From Caldisericales bacterium (GTDB lineage: Bacteria > Caldisericota > Caldisericia > JAAYUI01): a stretch of DNA of 46,968 nt. The notes below the pieces were generated by a model, which was not told the DNA's origin, did not search any database, and saw only the letters and a program-made list of their open reading frames with translations. The DNA is taken from contig JAAYUI010000014.1 of NCBI GenBank assembly GCA_012517765.1, positions 1 to 46,968 on the forward strand, in the 5' to 3' direction. Below, piece by piece: positions 35,501 to 42,726 of the stretch. A program made the position numbers and the translations under genes. The first letter of the stretch is position 1. Each line of letters begins with the position of its first letter.

Positions 35501-36090
35501 GCGGCCCTCCTTATCACATATGTCAGTGCGGCATAAACAATCATGACGCCAACAAAAATGATTCCAATCTGGAGAAGCCTGGCAAGGTCGGAATCACCAA
35601 GGCCGACGCAAGCAATGCAAAGCTTGTCGGCAGTGTTGTAGATGATCACATTTTCATTTTTCTGCACGAGTTCGGGGGGATTGTAGATACCACCAATATG
35701 GAATACTGACGATTTGATCTTGCCGTCTTTTTTCTCGCCAGTTGCCGTTATTATGGTTCCGTCCTTGAGCAGCTCAGGCTTTTCGGTGTACATTACCTGA
35801 ATCCTTTTTTCGGTCTCCTTGCCATCCTCAGTTTTTCTATCTATATAAAAAAGTTTCAATTTTTCAGGGTTGAATGATACTTCCCAAACTGCGGTCTTGC
35901 CTTTGTCATCAACATTAAGGGTCAACTTTCCATTTTGGGCATCAAGGCCAGAGACTGTACCTGTGGTTGTTGTCCTGCTCTGGAATACCGGCTCAATTTT
36001 GTGCATTTCTGTGCCCCATATGCCCCAATAAATCATTAATATGCATACGAGGGCCAACGGGATATAAATCCATTTTCTCATGTCTGACAA
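35497..36090 (-). CDS. CcmE-like OB-fold membrane protein
   Basis: 197 residues from TTG 36090, which sits a few nt after AAGGGG; ATG 36081 (MRKWIYIP) is the alternative. N-terminal membrane anchor (about 7-25, IYIPLALVCILMIYWGIWG), then an OB-fold-like domain (about 40-140) whose C-terminal part parallels CcmE: YTEKPELLKDGTIITATGEK followed by HIGGIYNPPE, where CcmE has a His-x3-Tyr...PPE heme site. The His is residue 131, and the spacing to Tyr is one longer than in CcmE. A periplasmic CIAC pair lies just before a second membrane segment (about 170-190) not found in normal CcmE. No other ccm genes are nearby. The gene overlaps the polyferredoxin gene. Whether it binds heme is not shown. Confidence 0.6.
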   Translation of the reverse strand: MSDMRKWIYIPLALVCILMIYWGIWGTEMHKIEPVFQSRTTTTGTVSGLDAQNGKLTLNVDDKGKTAVWEVSFNPEKLKLFYIDRKTEDGKETEKRIQVMYTEKPELLKDGTIITATGEKKDGKIKSSVFHIGGIYNPPELVQKNENVIIYNTADKLCIACVGLGDSDLARLLQIGIIFVGVMIVYAALTYVIRRAA

Positions 36091-36118
36091 TACACCCCTT
36101 TCGCCTGTTATGGTTGGG

Positions 36119-36147
36119 ATTATATTTGCCGGTTTGAAAAGCTTCAA
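36119..36147 (-). promoter_or_regulatory. Promoter of the CcmE-like/polyferredoxin operon
   Basis: Minus strand: TTGAAG (36142-36147), 17 nt, TATAAT (36119-36124), a strong match ending 28 nt before the TTG start. TTGAA and TTCAA arms overlap the -35 box and may form a binding site. Confidence 0.7.
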
Positions 36148-36197
36148 GTGTTTTGTGCTTTTTTAGATTTTTGGGGGGACAAATTGGCCGAAAACAA

Positions 36198-36224
36198 AAA
36201 AGGGCCTCCGATTGAGGCCCTTTT
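36198..36224 (-). terminator. Terminator after the PQQ-like propeller gene
   Basis: AAAAGGGCCTC (36198-36208) pairs with GAGGCCCTTTT (36214-36224) around CGATT. The left A run supplies the U tract for the minus-strand gene ending at 36247. Confidence 0.9.
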
Positions 36225-36246
36225 GCTGTCAGATTGGATTTGGCAT

Positions 36247-38532
36247 CTAGTTCTCGAAGTTGATTGTCACAATCTTTGTCTTTGAGTCATAGGCAATCTT
36301 TGCACCGAAGTTGGTTGAGACAAACGAAAGGCCAACACAGGTGTTGCCTTTGACCAGTTCCGGCGGCGGGTCGATTGCTACTTCCTTGCCATCAACAAGG
36401 GCAATTTTCTTTCCAATCCAGAGTTTTATGGTCCTTGCACCTGTTGGCAGGGAGTTGGTGTAGAGAACAGCTTTTTCTTCTGCTATCCAGTCCACCTTCG
36501 ATCCAAGAGCGGTACCAACAAAACGTAGCGGGACCATCGTTCTTCCATTCTTTATGTATGGTGCAATCGCAAGCTTTTCCTGCTTGCCGTCAATGGTAGC
36601 AATCGCATTCCCAATCTGGAGCTTCACAACATGCTCGGTCATTTTGCGAACGACCTCAACATCAATTCCGGTGTCCATGGTTGGAAGGATGTAAGAGCTC
36701 ATTGTGCGGCTGATCGGATTGAACTTGAGGCTTGTTTTGGCAGACTTAATGATGTCAAATGTGATCTGGAAAACATCTGCTTTGGCTTCTTTGGCCTTGC
36801 TTGGTGAAAATCCGATATAGGAACCAACTTCTCCCTTGACTGTCAGATCAAAGAATGGGGAATATTCGGGCCCTTCAAGCAGGGATTTTGTTTCGACAGG
36901 TCTCAGTATTGACTGGTCATACATTATTTTGCCAGCAAAAGATTTCATGAATTTCTGGTTTTCATAACCCACTGTCACCACCAGCTGGTTTTTCCTGCCA
37001 GTATCAAGCTTCATATATGATTTCATTATATCTTCAGGTTTTACAACGATGCAGATACCTGTAGCAGATATTCTTGTGTCGTTGTCATTCTGGGACATTG
37101 CAGTGACAAGGTACTCGTACGTTGCAGGTTCGGCAGAAGGATCGGCCTTAAGGTCAAGCGTCCTTTCGTCAGTGGTTTTCATCATGGAAGAGGGCATGAA
37201 ATTTCTCGCAAGTTTGCACCTGCATGGAAAACCGGAATTTGAGAGGTAATATGTGCCATTGTCACCCTCAACACTGCCAAGATGGATCTTGACCGACTTG
37301 GATTCCGTGGGCGATATGAAAATTATTGATGGATCAAGCCTCAGGGAGAGCGAGCCAATTTTTGGCCTCACACAGACAACGCGGCCGGATTTTGTGCCAA
37401 CGAATATCGAGCCACCACTGTATGATGGGGGTGTAGTGATGCCGTCTTTAAGGTCGACATCCGCAACTATGGTGCCGTCAAAAGCAAAAAACGCCTGGAT
37501 GTGGCCATTTTCGGTGACCGCAACAAGGTTCTGGTTTATGCCTATGACTGCCTGCTTGATCGGGCCAGCAGCTTTTTGGTCCCAAATGGCATTACCATCG
37601 CCAAGTCTGATGCAAAAAACTTGTCCGTCTTCAGTGCCAATGCCGACATAGGTTGCATTATAATAGCGGCATGGTGCAGCAACTATAGGATGTTTTGTAT
37701 CGTAGGACCAGAATTTTTTTCTGTCTGTAAGAGCATAAGCGCTGACCTGGCCAGCTTTTGAACAAACAATTATCGATTCGCCTACCGGTAACGGGCCAAC
37801 AGCAGTCGGCGAATCAAGCTTCATCTGCCAGTCAAAATCCTTGGTGGATGTGTTGTATGCGCCCATGTTCCCGTCTTGCGAGTTCATGATCATCTGTGTG
37901 TAAGAAGACACACTGTAACCAACAGCCTGGACAGCCATTGGCACCTGGACACTAACATTCATGTTGTATTCATTTGAAACAAGCCCGGAAGCCGAAGCAA
38001 TCTGCACAAGTTTGCCTTCAGTGGTCGGAAAATAGAAATATCCGTTATATGGTAGAGGAGGAGATTTTACCTCACCTTTTGCTTGATACTCCCAGAAGGT
38101 GCCGCCTGTGTACAGATCAAGCCCAAGAACCTTTCCACCCTTGAGCGGGACAAGAAGGACTTCTTCCGATAGGGCCATGTCAGTGGTCAGGGGCAATCCA
38201 AGGTCCCTTCTCCAGACAGGTTTGCCATCAAGGGTGCTGAATGCACCAAGTTTACCTTTTTCAGTCGCTGCAACAGCTATGTCCTTACCAATGATGATGG
38301 TGCCCTTTACGGGGTCAATGTTCTGGGCGATATAGATATTGGTATCAATGATACCATCCCATGCCTGGGTGAGTGGGGTAGAAATTTTTTCGGAGAAGAA
38401 AGCAGTACCGGTTCTCTGGTGGTCTTTCTGGAAACAGAACCAGTCCGTAGCTTCATTGTTGCCGGCTTCAACCAGCACCATCGGGGACAGCGCGATAAAT
38501 GCAACAATTACAAAAGCAAGAATTTTTTTCAT
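36247..38532 (-). CDS. Secreted PQQ-like beta-propeller protein with cohesin-like and CAON domains
   Basis: 761 residues; signal peptide MKKILAFVIVAFIALSPMVLVEAG. Residues about 30-400 are PQQ-like propeller repeats (GAFSTLDGKPVWRRDLG; LDLYTGGTFWEYQ; YALTDRKKFWSYD; RLGDGNAIWDQKA). An Ig-like stretch follows (about 400-495). A cohesin-like beta-sandwich then covers about 500-615 (VTVGYENQKFMKSFAGKIMYDQSILRPVE). The end (about 632-761) is a double copper-amine-oxidase-N-like module (GRTMVPLRFVGTALG, IKLWIGKKIALVDG). PQQ quinoprotein catalytic residues are not evident, so it is probably a binding or scaffold propeller rather than a dehydrogenase. It begins 6 nt after lipM and is the last gene of the tilS-hpt-ftsH-lipM run, an odd place for a secreted protein. 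Confidence 0.85.
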   Translation of the reverse strand: MKKILAFVIVAFIALSPMVLVEAGNNEATDWFCFQKDHQRTGTAFFSEKISTPLTQAWDGIIDTNIYIAQNIDPVKGTIIIGKDIAVAATEKGKLGAFSTLDGKPVWRRDLGLPLTTDMALSEEVLLVPLKGGKVLGLDLYTGGTFWEYQAKGEVKSPPLPYNGYFYFPTTEGKLVQIASASGLVSNEYNMNVSVQVPMAVQAVGYSVSSYTQMIMNSQDGNMGAYNTSTKDFDWQMKLDSPTAVGPLPVGESIIVCSKAGQVSAYALTDRKKFWSYDTKHPIVAAPCRYYNATYVGIGTEDGQVFCIRLGDGNAIWDQKAAGPIKQAVIGINQNLVAVTENGHIQAFFAFDGTIVADVDLKDGITTPPSYSGGSIFVGTKSGRVVCVRPKIGSLSLRLDPSIIFISPTESKSVKIHLGSVEGDNGTYYLSNSGFPCRCKLARNFMPSSMMKTTDERTLDLKADPSAEPATYEYLVTAMSQNDNDTRISATGICIVVKPEDIMKSYMKLDTGRKNQLVVTVGYENQKFMKSFAGKIMYDQSILRPVETKSLLEGPEYSPFFDLTVKGEVGSYIGFSPSKAKEAKADVFQITFDIIKSAKTSLKFNPISRTMSSYILPTMDTGIDVEVVRKMTEHVVKLQIGNAIATIDGKQEKLAIAPYIKNGRTMVPLRFVGTALGSKVDWIAEEKAVLYTNSLPTGARTIKLWIGKKIALVDGKEVAIDPPPELVKGNTCVGLSFVSTNFGAKIAYDSKTKIVTINFEN

Positions 38533-38538
38533 CCCACC

Positions 38539-39333
38539 CTACCTGTTCTCGGTCCACGCGGCCGAATTGTATTTATTTTTTTCAAGGTCATCGACTTCGG
38601 CAAGGAAATCACCATCAAGAGTGACTTCTTCAAACCCGATACCAAATGAATCAGAGAAACCATTTAAAATATTTTCCTTCAATTGTTCGAGACCAACCCT
38701 AAAACCCAGTTGTTCGTTGACGCTTGTAATTTTCGCTTTTGCAGCCCCAGCAAGCCTTGACGACTGGTCTTCATCTTTGCTTACAACATCAAACAACTTT
38801 TTTATGTCCACGTCAAGCAGTATTGAACCATGTTGAAGAAGTCCTTCCCTGGTCCTCATTTGCGCAGAACCCACAAGTTTTCTCCCGCCAGACTCGATAT
38901 CATTGAATGTAGGGGCCGCAAAACATGATGGCGTGGAAAGTTCTTTGTCGTCGCTCTTTTTCAGGACTGCATTCACACCAAGGGAGTTCAGGCCCGAGAT
39001 GATTCCTTCGCACAAAAGATAATACGAGGTAAGGACATTCATGTTCAGAATGTCGTGGGGAGGTGTTATTACAATTGAGTAAGTCAGTTCCTTGTCGTGA
39101 AGGACTGCTCTCCCGCCAGTTGGCCTCCTCACAACGTCAAAACCATTCTCTTTTACTTTCCCGAAATTAACTTCAGAATATTTCTGGAAACACCCCAAAG
39201 AAAGGCATGCCGGTTCCCAGGTGTATGTCCTGAGTGTTACAGATGATGGTGGTGCCGTTTTCAGCATCGCCTCGTCATGGGCCATGTTCCTGGCACCCCT
39301 CATCGGGGCGGTATTATAATATCTCCAAGTCAT
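38539..39333 (-). CDS. lipM: Octanoyltransferase / lipoate-protein ligase A family (LipM-like)
   Basis: 264 residues of the cofactor-transferase fold. RRPTGGRAVLHDKELTYSI (from residue 69) is the lipoyl-binding signature, and PSCFAAPTFNDIESGGRKLVGSAQMR carries Cys137 and the conserved Lys. A reactive Cys in this position marks LipM-type octanoyl-ACP transferases, which acyl-load GcvH-type carriers, rather than ATP-using LplA. GSILLD after it is also typical. The start ATG overlaps the ftsH stop by 4 nt (ATGA). LipM depends on octanoyl-ACP, made by the fab operon elsewhere in this window. Exact substrate is inferred from the Cys. Confidence 0.85.
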   Translation of the reverse strand: MTWRYYNTAPMRGARNMAHDEAMLKTAPPSSVTLRTYTWEPACLSLGCFQKYSEVNFGKVKENGFDVVRRPTGGRAVLHDKELTYSIVITPPHDILNMNVLTSYYLLCEGIISGLNSLGVNAVLKKSDDKELSTPSCFAAPTFNDIESGGRKLVGSAQMRTREGLLQHGSILLDVDIKKLFDVVSKDEDQSSRLAGAAKAKITSVNEQLGFRVGLEQLKENILNGFSDSFGIGFEEVTLDGDFLAEVDDLEKNKYNSAAWTENR

Positions 39334-41159
39334 TTTTTGGCTTCTGAAAGCAGTTTTTGCAGCTCTTCTGCCTCCAAAGTTTCCTTTTCAATGAGCACCT
39401 CAACGAGTTTGTCCATGATTCCCCTGTTTTCCTGAACAGTTTTTATGGCTCTTTCAAGGCCATCAGATATGATCTTTCTTATTTCCTGGTCAATCATTCT
39501 GCCGGTTTCATCAGAGTAGTCCGGGGAGGCCGAGAAATCCCTGCCAAGGAAAACCATTTCAGCCGGGTGCCCGAAAGCTATTGGCCCAAGGGATGACATC
39601 CCGTATTCGGTGACCATTTTTCTTGCTATGTCGGTGGCCTTTCTTATGTCATTGGAAGCACCCGTCGATATTTCGTTGAAAACAACCCTTTCGGCGGCAG
39701 TTCCACCAAGTATCCCGGCAATGTTTCTCTCAAGCTCGTCCTTTGAGCTCAGATACTTGTCCTCAACGGGAAGCGGGAGCGTATATCCAAGGGCCATCCC
39801 CCTCGATACGATGGATATCCTGTGGACAATCTCCGGACCAAGAATGTGTGTAACAAGTGCATGGCCTGCTTCATGGTAGGCCACCTTTTTCTTTTCTTCC
39901 GTTCCAAGCACCCTTGTTCTTTTTTGTGGACCGGCAATAACCCTGTCAATAGCCTCTTCCACATCCTTGTTTTCAATCTCTTTCTTCCTTCGACGGGTAG
40001 CTATTATGGCAGATTCGTTGAGCAAATTTTCAAGATCGGCGCCAGAAAAACCGGCCGTTCTTTTTGCAACAACGGCAAGATCCACGTTCTGTGCCATTGG
40101 CTTGTTTTTGGCGTGGTACTTGAGGATTGCCTCTCTCTCCATGAGTGTTGGCAAATCTATCATTACACGCCTGTCGAACCTGCCGGGTCTAAGCAGTGCC
40201 GCATCAAGAATGTCAGGCCTGTTGGTTGCAGCGATAATTATTATTCCTACATGCGGATCAAAACCATCCATTTCGACAAGGAGCTGGTTAAGGGTCTGTT
40301 CCCTCTCGTCATGTCCGCCACCAAGACCTGCACCTCTCTGCCTTCCAACTGCATCGATCTCGTCAATGAAGATGAGCGCAGGTGCATATTTTTTTGCCTG
40401 CTCGAACAGGTCTCTCACCCTTGAGGCACCAACACCGACAAACATCTCAACGAATTCCGAACCAGAAACCGAGAAGAATGGCACCTTGGCTTCGCCAGCA
40501 ACCGCCCTGCTTATGTATGTTTTTCCGCATCCTGGAGGGCCAACAAGCAAAACGCCCCTCGGCACTTTGGCACCCATTACGGCAAAACGTTTTGGGTCCT
40601 TCAGGAAATCAATTATTTCCTGCAATTCCTCTTTTACCTCAGGAATACCGGCCACATCCTTGAATGTGATCCTCGGCTTGTCGTCCATAAAAAGCTTGGC
40701 CTTTGATTTGCCAAAACTGAGCACCTGCGAACCAGAGCCCTGCATGGAACGGGACATCATGAACCAGAAGAATATGATTATCAGGAACGGCCCAAGGTAA
40801 TTCAGGAGTTCGAGGAGGAAGTTGCTTGAGGGTGGCTCAAATTCCAGAACCTTGATACCTTTTTCCATTGCCAGGTGTGTCACTTCTTCGGCGAATTGCG
40901 GTGGAATGGTGACTTCAAACTTGATGCTTGGCTTGCCCGGTTCTTTTGGGGAAAGTTCCCCTTCTGTGTAGAAATTGCTCACATCAATGGCAAGGGAGCT
41001 TATTTCACCTGTCTGGAGGCTTTTATAAAATTCGCTGTAGCTGAGGGTCTGCTTCGGTGTGGTGTTAAATACCGAAAAGAAGAAATACAGCAGAACACCC
41101 GTTGCAACAAGTATTATGATTGGTATGTACGTCCTTATGTTGTCTTGATTCTTGTTCAT
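39330..41159 (-). CDS. ftsH: ATP-dependent zinc metalloprotease FtsH
   Basis: 609 residues, close to the usual 610-650. It is a membrane-bound AAA+ protease for quality control of membrane and regulatory proteins. Two N-terminal membrane segments (about 11-29 and 115-135) flank a periplasmic domain. Walker A GPPGCGKT (207-214) has Cys where most have Thr; Walker B is LIFIDEIDA; the second region of homology reads [20 protein letters not shown]. The zinc site HEAGH spans 429-433. The start ATG overlaps the hpt stop by 1 nt (TAATG) with GAGGAG just upstream. Order tilS-hpt-ftsH is conserved in many bacteria. Confidence 0.98.
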   Translation of the reverse strand: MNKNQDNIRTYIPIIILVATGVLLYFFFSVFNTTPKQTLSYSEFYKSLQTGEISSLAIDVSNFYTEGELSPKEPGKPSIKFEVTIPPQFAEEVTHLAMEKGIKVLEFEPPSSNFLLELLNYLGPFLIIIFFWFMMSRSMQGSGSQVLSFGKSKAKLFMDDKPRITFKDVAGIPEVKEELQEIIDFLKDPKRFAVMGAKVPRGVLLVGPPGCGKTYISRAVAGEAKVPFFSVSGSEFVEMFVGVGASRVRDLFEQAKKYAPALIFIDEIDAVGRQRGAGLGGGHDEREQTLNQLLVEMDGFDPHVGIIIIAATNRPDILDAALLRPGRFDRRVMIDLPTLMEREAILKYHAKNKPMAQNVDLAVVAKRTAGFSGADLENLLNESAIIATRRRKKEIENKDVEEAIDRVIAGPQKRTRVLGTEEKKKVAYHEAGHALVTHILGPEIVHRISIVSRGMALGYTLPLPVEDKYLSSKDELERNIAGILGGTAAERVVFNEISTGASNDIRKATDIARKMVTEYGMSSLGPIAFGHPAEMVFLGRDFSASPDYSDETGRMIDQEIRKIISDGLERAIKTVQENRGIMDKLVEVLIEKETLEAEELQKLLSEAKK

Positions 41160-41686
41160 TACTCCTCACTAATGGTGTAGATGTCTTTCAGGCACCTGAA
41201 ATGCTCGTCACAGTCAAGCCCGTAACCAACAACAAATTTGTTTGGCACAACAAAACCAACATAATCAGCCTGGACTTCAACCTGGCGCCTTTCTGGCTTG
41301 TCCAGCAATGACATGACTTTGACATCCCTGGGGCCTTTTTGTTTTATTTGTTCAAGAAGAGCCTTGATTGTGTGCCCCGTGTCGACAATGTCCTCTATTA
41401 TCAATATCCTTTTGTTTGATACATCGATTCTTTCCAGGCCGGAAACTACAACATTGCCACTTGAGGTTGTAGAAGATCCGTAAGAACTCACTTTGACAAA
41501 ATGGAGCGGTGCGTCAAACGGCAATTTTCTTGCAAGATCGGCCACAAACATGAAAGATCCAGTCAGAACGGGGAGCAACAATGGTGGATCATTGCCATAG
41601 TCCATGGCAACTCGGCAAGCCAGCTCCTCGACTCTTTTCTGGATCACGGAACTGTCAATAAGCACGGCTTCCAGTTTCATGTTCAT
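41159..41686 (-). CDS. hpt: Hypoxanthine phosphoribosyltransferase
   Basis: 175 residues from ATG 41686 (MNMKLEAVLIDSSVIQ), which fits family N-termini. A longer GTG start at 41719 would overlap the tilS stop by 4 nt. The protein salvages hypoxanthine (and guanine) with PRPP to make IMP/GMP. The PRPP-binding motif ILIIEDIVDTGHTI is at 94-107. Other family marks are LLPVLTGSFMFVADL and VKVSSYG. ATG 41686 lacks a ribosome site but has TTGTGA-17-TATACT ending 6 nt before it, so a leaderless mRNA from a promoter inside the end of tilS is likely, possibly in addition to operon read-through. Confidence 0.95.
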   Translation of the reverse strand: MNMKLEAVLIDSSVIQKRVEELACRVAMDYGNDPPLLLPVLTGSFMFVADLARKLPFDAPLHFVKVSSYGSSTTSSGNVVVSGLERIDVSNKRILIIEDIVDTGHTIKALLEQIKQKGPRDVKVMSLLDKPERRQVEVQADYVGFVVPNKFVVGYGLDCDEHFRCLKDIYTISEE

Positions 41687-41692
41687 GGCCAA

Positions 41693-41721
41693 AGTATACT
41701 TTTGTGCATTGCCAATCACAA
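41693..41721 (-). promoter_or_regulatory. Internal promoter for hpt giving a leaderless mRNA
   Basis: Minus strand: TTGTGA (41716-41721), 17 nt, TATACT (41693-41698), then 6 nt to ATG 41686. It overlaps the last codons of tilS. Confidence 0.5.
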
Positions 41722-42675
41722 GGTCAAAACCTTGACAATATTTTTTCCAACCTTTTCAAATCTAGCTCTGCCAACAATTTTTGACTTCCCGTTTTCACCT
41801 TTCATAAAAAATTTCAGCACCAGGTCAATTGCAGAAAGGGAAGGGGAATCACCTGAAATGATCCTTGCGATCCTGCGCTGGATTACAAAATTCTGTTCGG
41901 ACAATTTTTTGCAATCCAGAAACACATGGCCTTCCCTTTCAAAAGCGCACTTTTTCATGGCATCTCTGGCAAGCAGGTCAAGATAATCGGATTCATCCTG
42001 CGCAATGTCCGCAAATCTGGATATATTGGCCCCTGCCTGTACAAATACTTTTTCAAGCTCAGGGATAACATTCTTGCGTATTCTGTTTCTGGAATATCTT
42101 ACATCATCATTTGTTTCATCAGTGCAATATGGTTCGTCCAGCAGCAAAAGATAGGAGGCTATGTCTCTTTTGGACGCAAAAAGCAATGGTCTTACAATTT
42201 TTCCAGTTTCTGGGCGCATCGTTCCAGCACCAGATAGGCCTGAACCTCTGGCTATATTGTGTAAAAGAGTCTCTGCCCTGTCTGTTGCGTTATGGGCAAG
42301 GGCAATCTTGTTGCACCCAAAATTTTTTGCCGCTTCATCAAGTGAGCCATGGCGCAAAAGTCTTGCCTCTTCCTCAAGATTGCCTCTCAGTTTCTCCGGC
42401 AAATGGATTTGTTTGCAAAAAAAGGGGATTTCAAACCTTCCACAAATGGAGGCCACATATTCCTCGTCTCTTTTTGATGTTGGCCTGAGATTGTGGTTTA
42501 CATGGCAACAAAACAATTCAATTTCAAGTACCCTTTTGAGTTTTTCCAGCAATAGCAAAAGGCATACCGAATCTGCCCCCCCGGAACAGCCCAAAAGAAC
42601 TCTGTCTCCTTTTGAAAGGAGTTTTTTTGAGGTTGCAAAAACCAGAAAACTCTGCTCGAAAGACCGTGCTCTCAT
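41716..42675 (-). CDS. tilS: tRNA(Ile)-lysidine synthase
   Basis: 319 residues from ATG 42675. It adds lysine to C34 of tRNA-Ile2, turning CAU into an AUA-reading anticodon. The PP-loop SGGADS is at 31-36, followed by CHVNHNLRP and LAHNATDRAETLLHNIARGSG, which are conserved in TilS. It is the short form without the long C-terminal domains of E. coli TilS. The start lies only 8 nt after a strong terminator hairpin and has no ribosome site, so its own promoter and leader are unclear. The 3-prime end overlaps the hpt promoter region. Confidence 0.95.
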   Translation of the reverse strand: MRARSFEQSFLVFATSKKLLSKGDRVLLGCSGGADSVCLLLLLEKLKRVLEIELFCCHVNHNLRPTSKRDEEYVASICGRFEIPFFCKQIHLPEKLRGNLEEEARLLRHGSLDEAAKNFGCNKIALAHNATDRAETLLHNIARGSGLSGAGTMRPETGKIVRPLLFASKRDIASYLLLLDEPYCTDETNDDVRYSRNRIRKNVIPELEKVFVQAGANISRFADIAQDESDYLDLLARDAMKKCAFEREGHVFLDCKKLSEQNFVIQRRIARIISGDSPSLSAIDLVLKFFMKGENGKSKIVGRARFEKVGKNIVKVLTL

Positions 42676-42683
42676 AATATGCA

Positions 42684-42713
42684 AAAAGGGGCGGCAAAAT
42701 CACCGCCCCTTTT
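42684..42713 (-). terminator. Terminator of the subtilase gene, abutting tilS
   Basis: AAAAGGGGCGG (42684-42694) pairs with CCGCCCCTTTT (42703-42713) around CAAAATCA. The U tract for the minus-strand subtilase gene ends just 8-9 nt before the tilS start codon. Confidence 0.9.
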
Positions 42714-42726
42714 ATTCATTCTCTGA

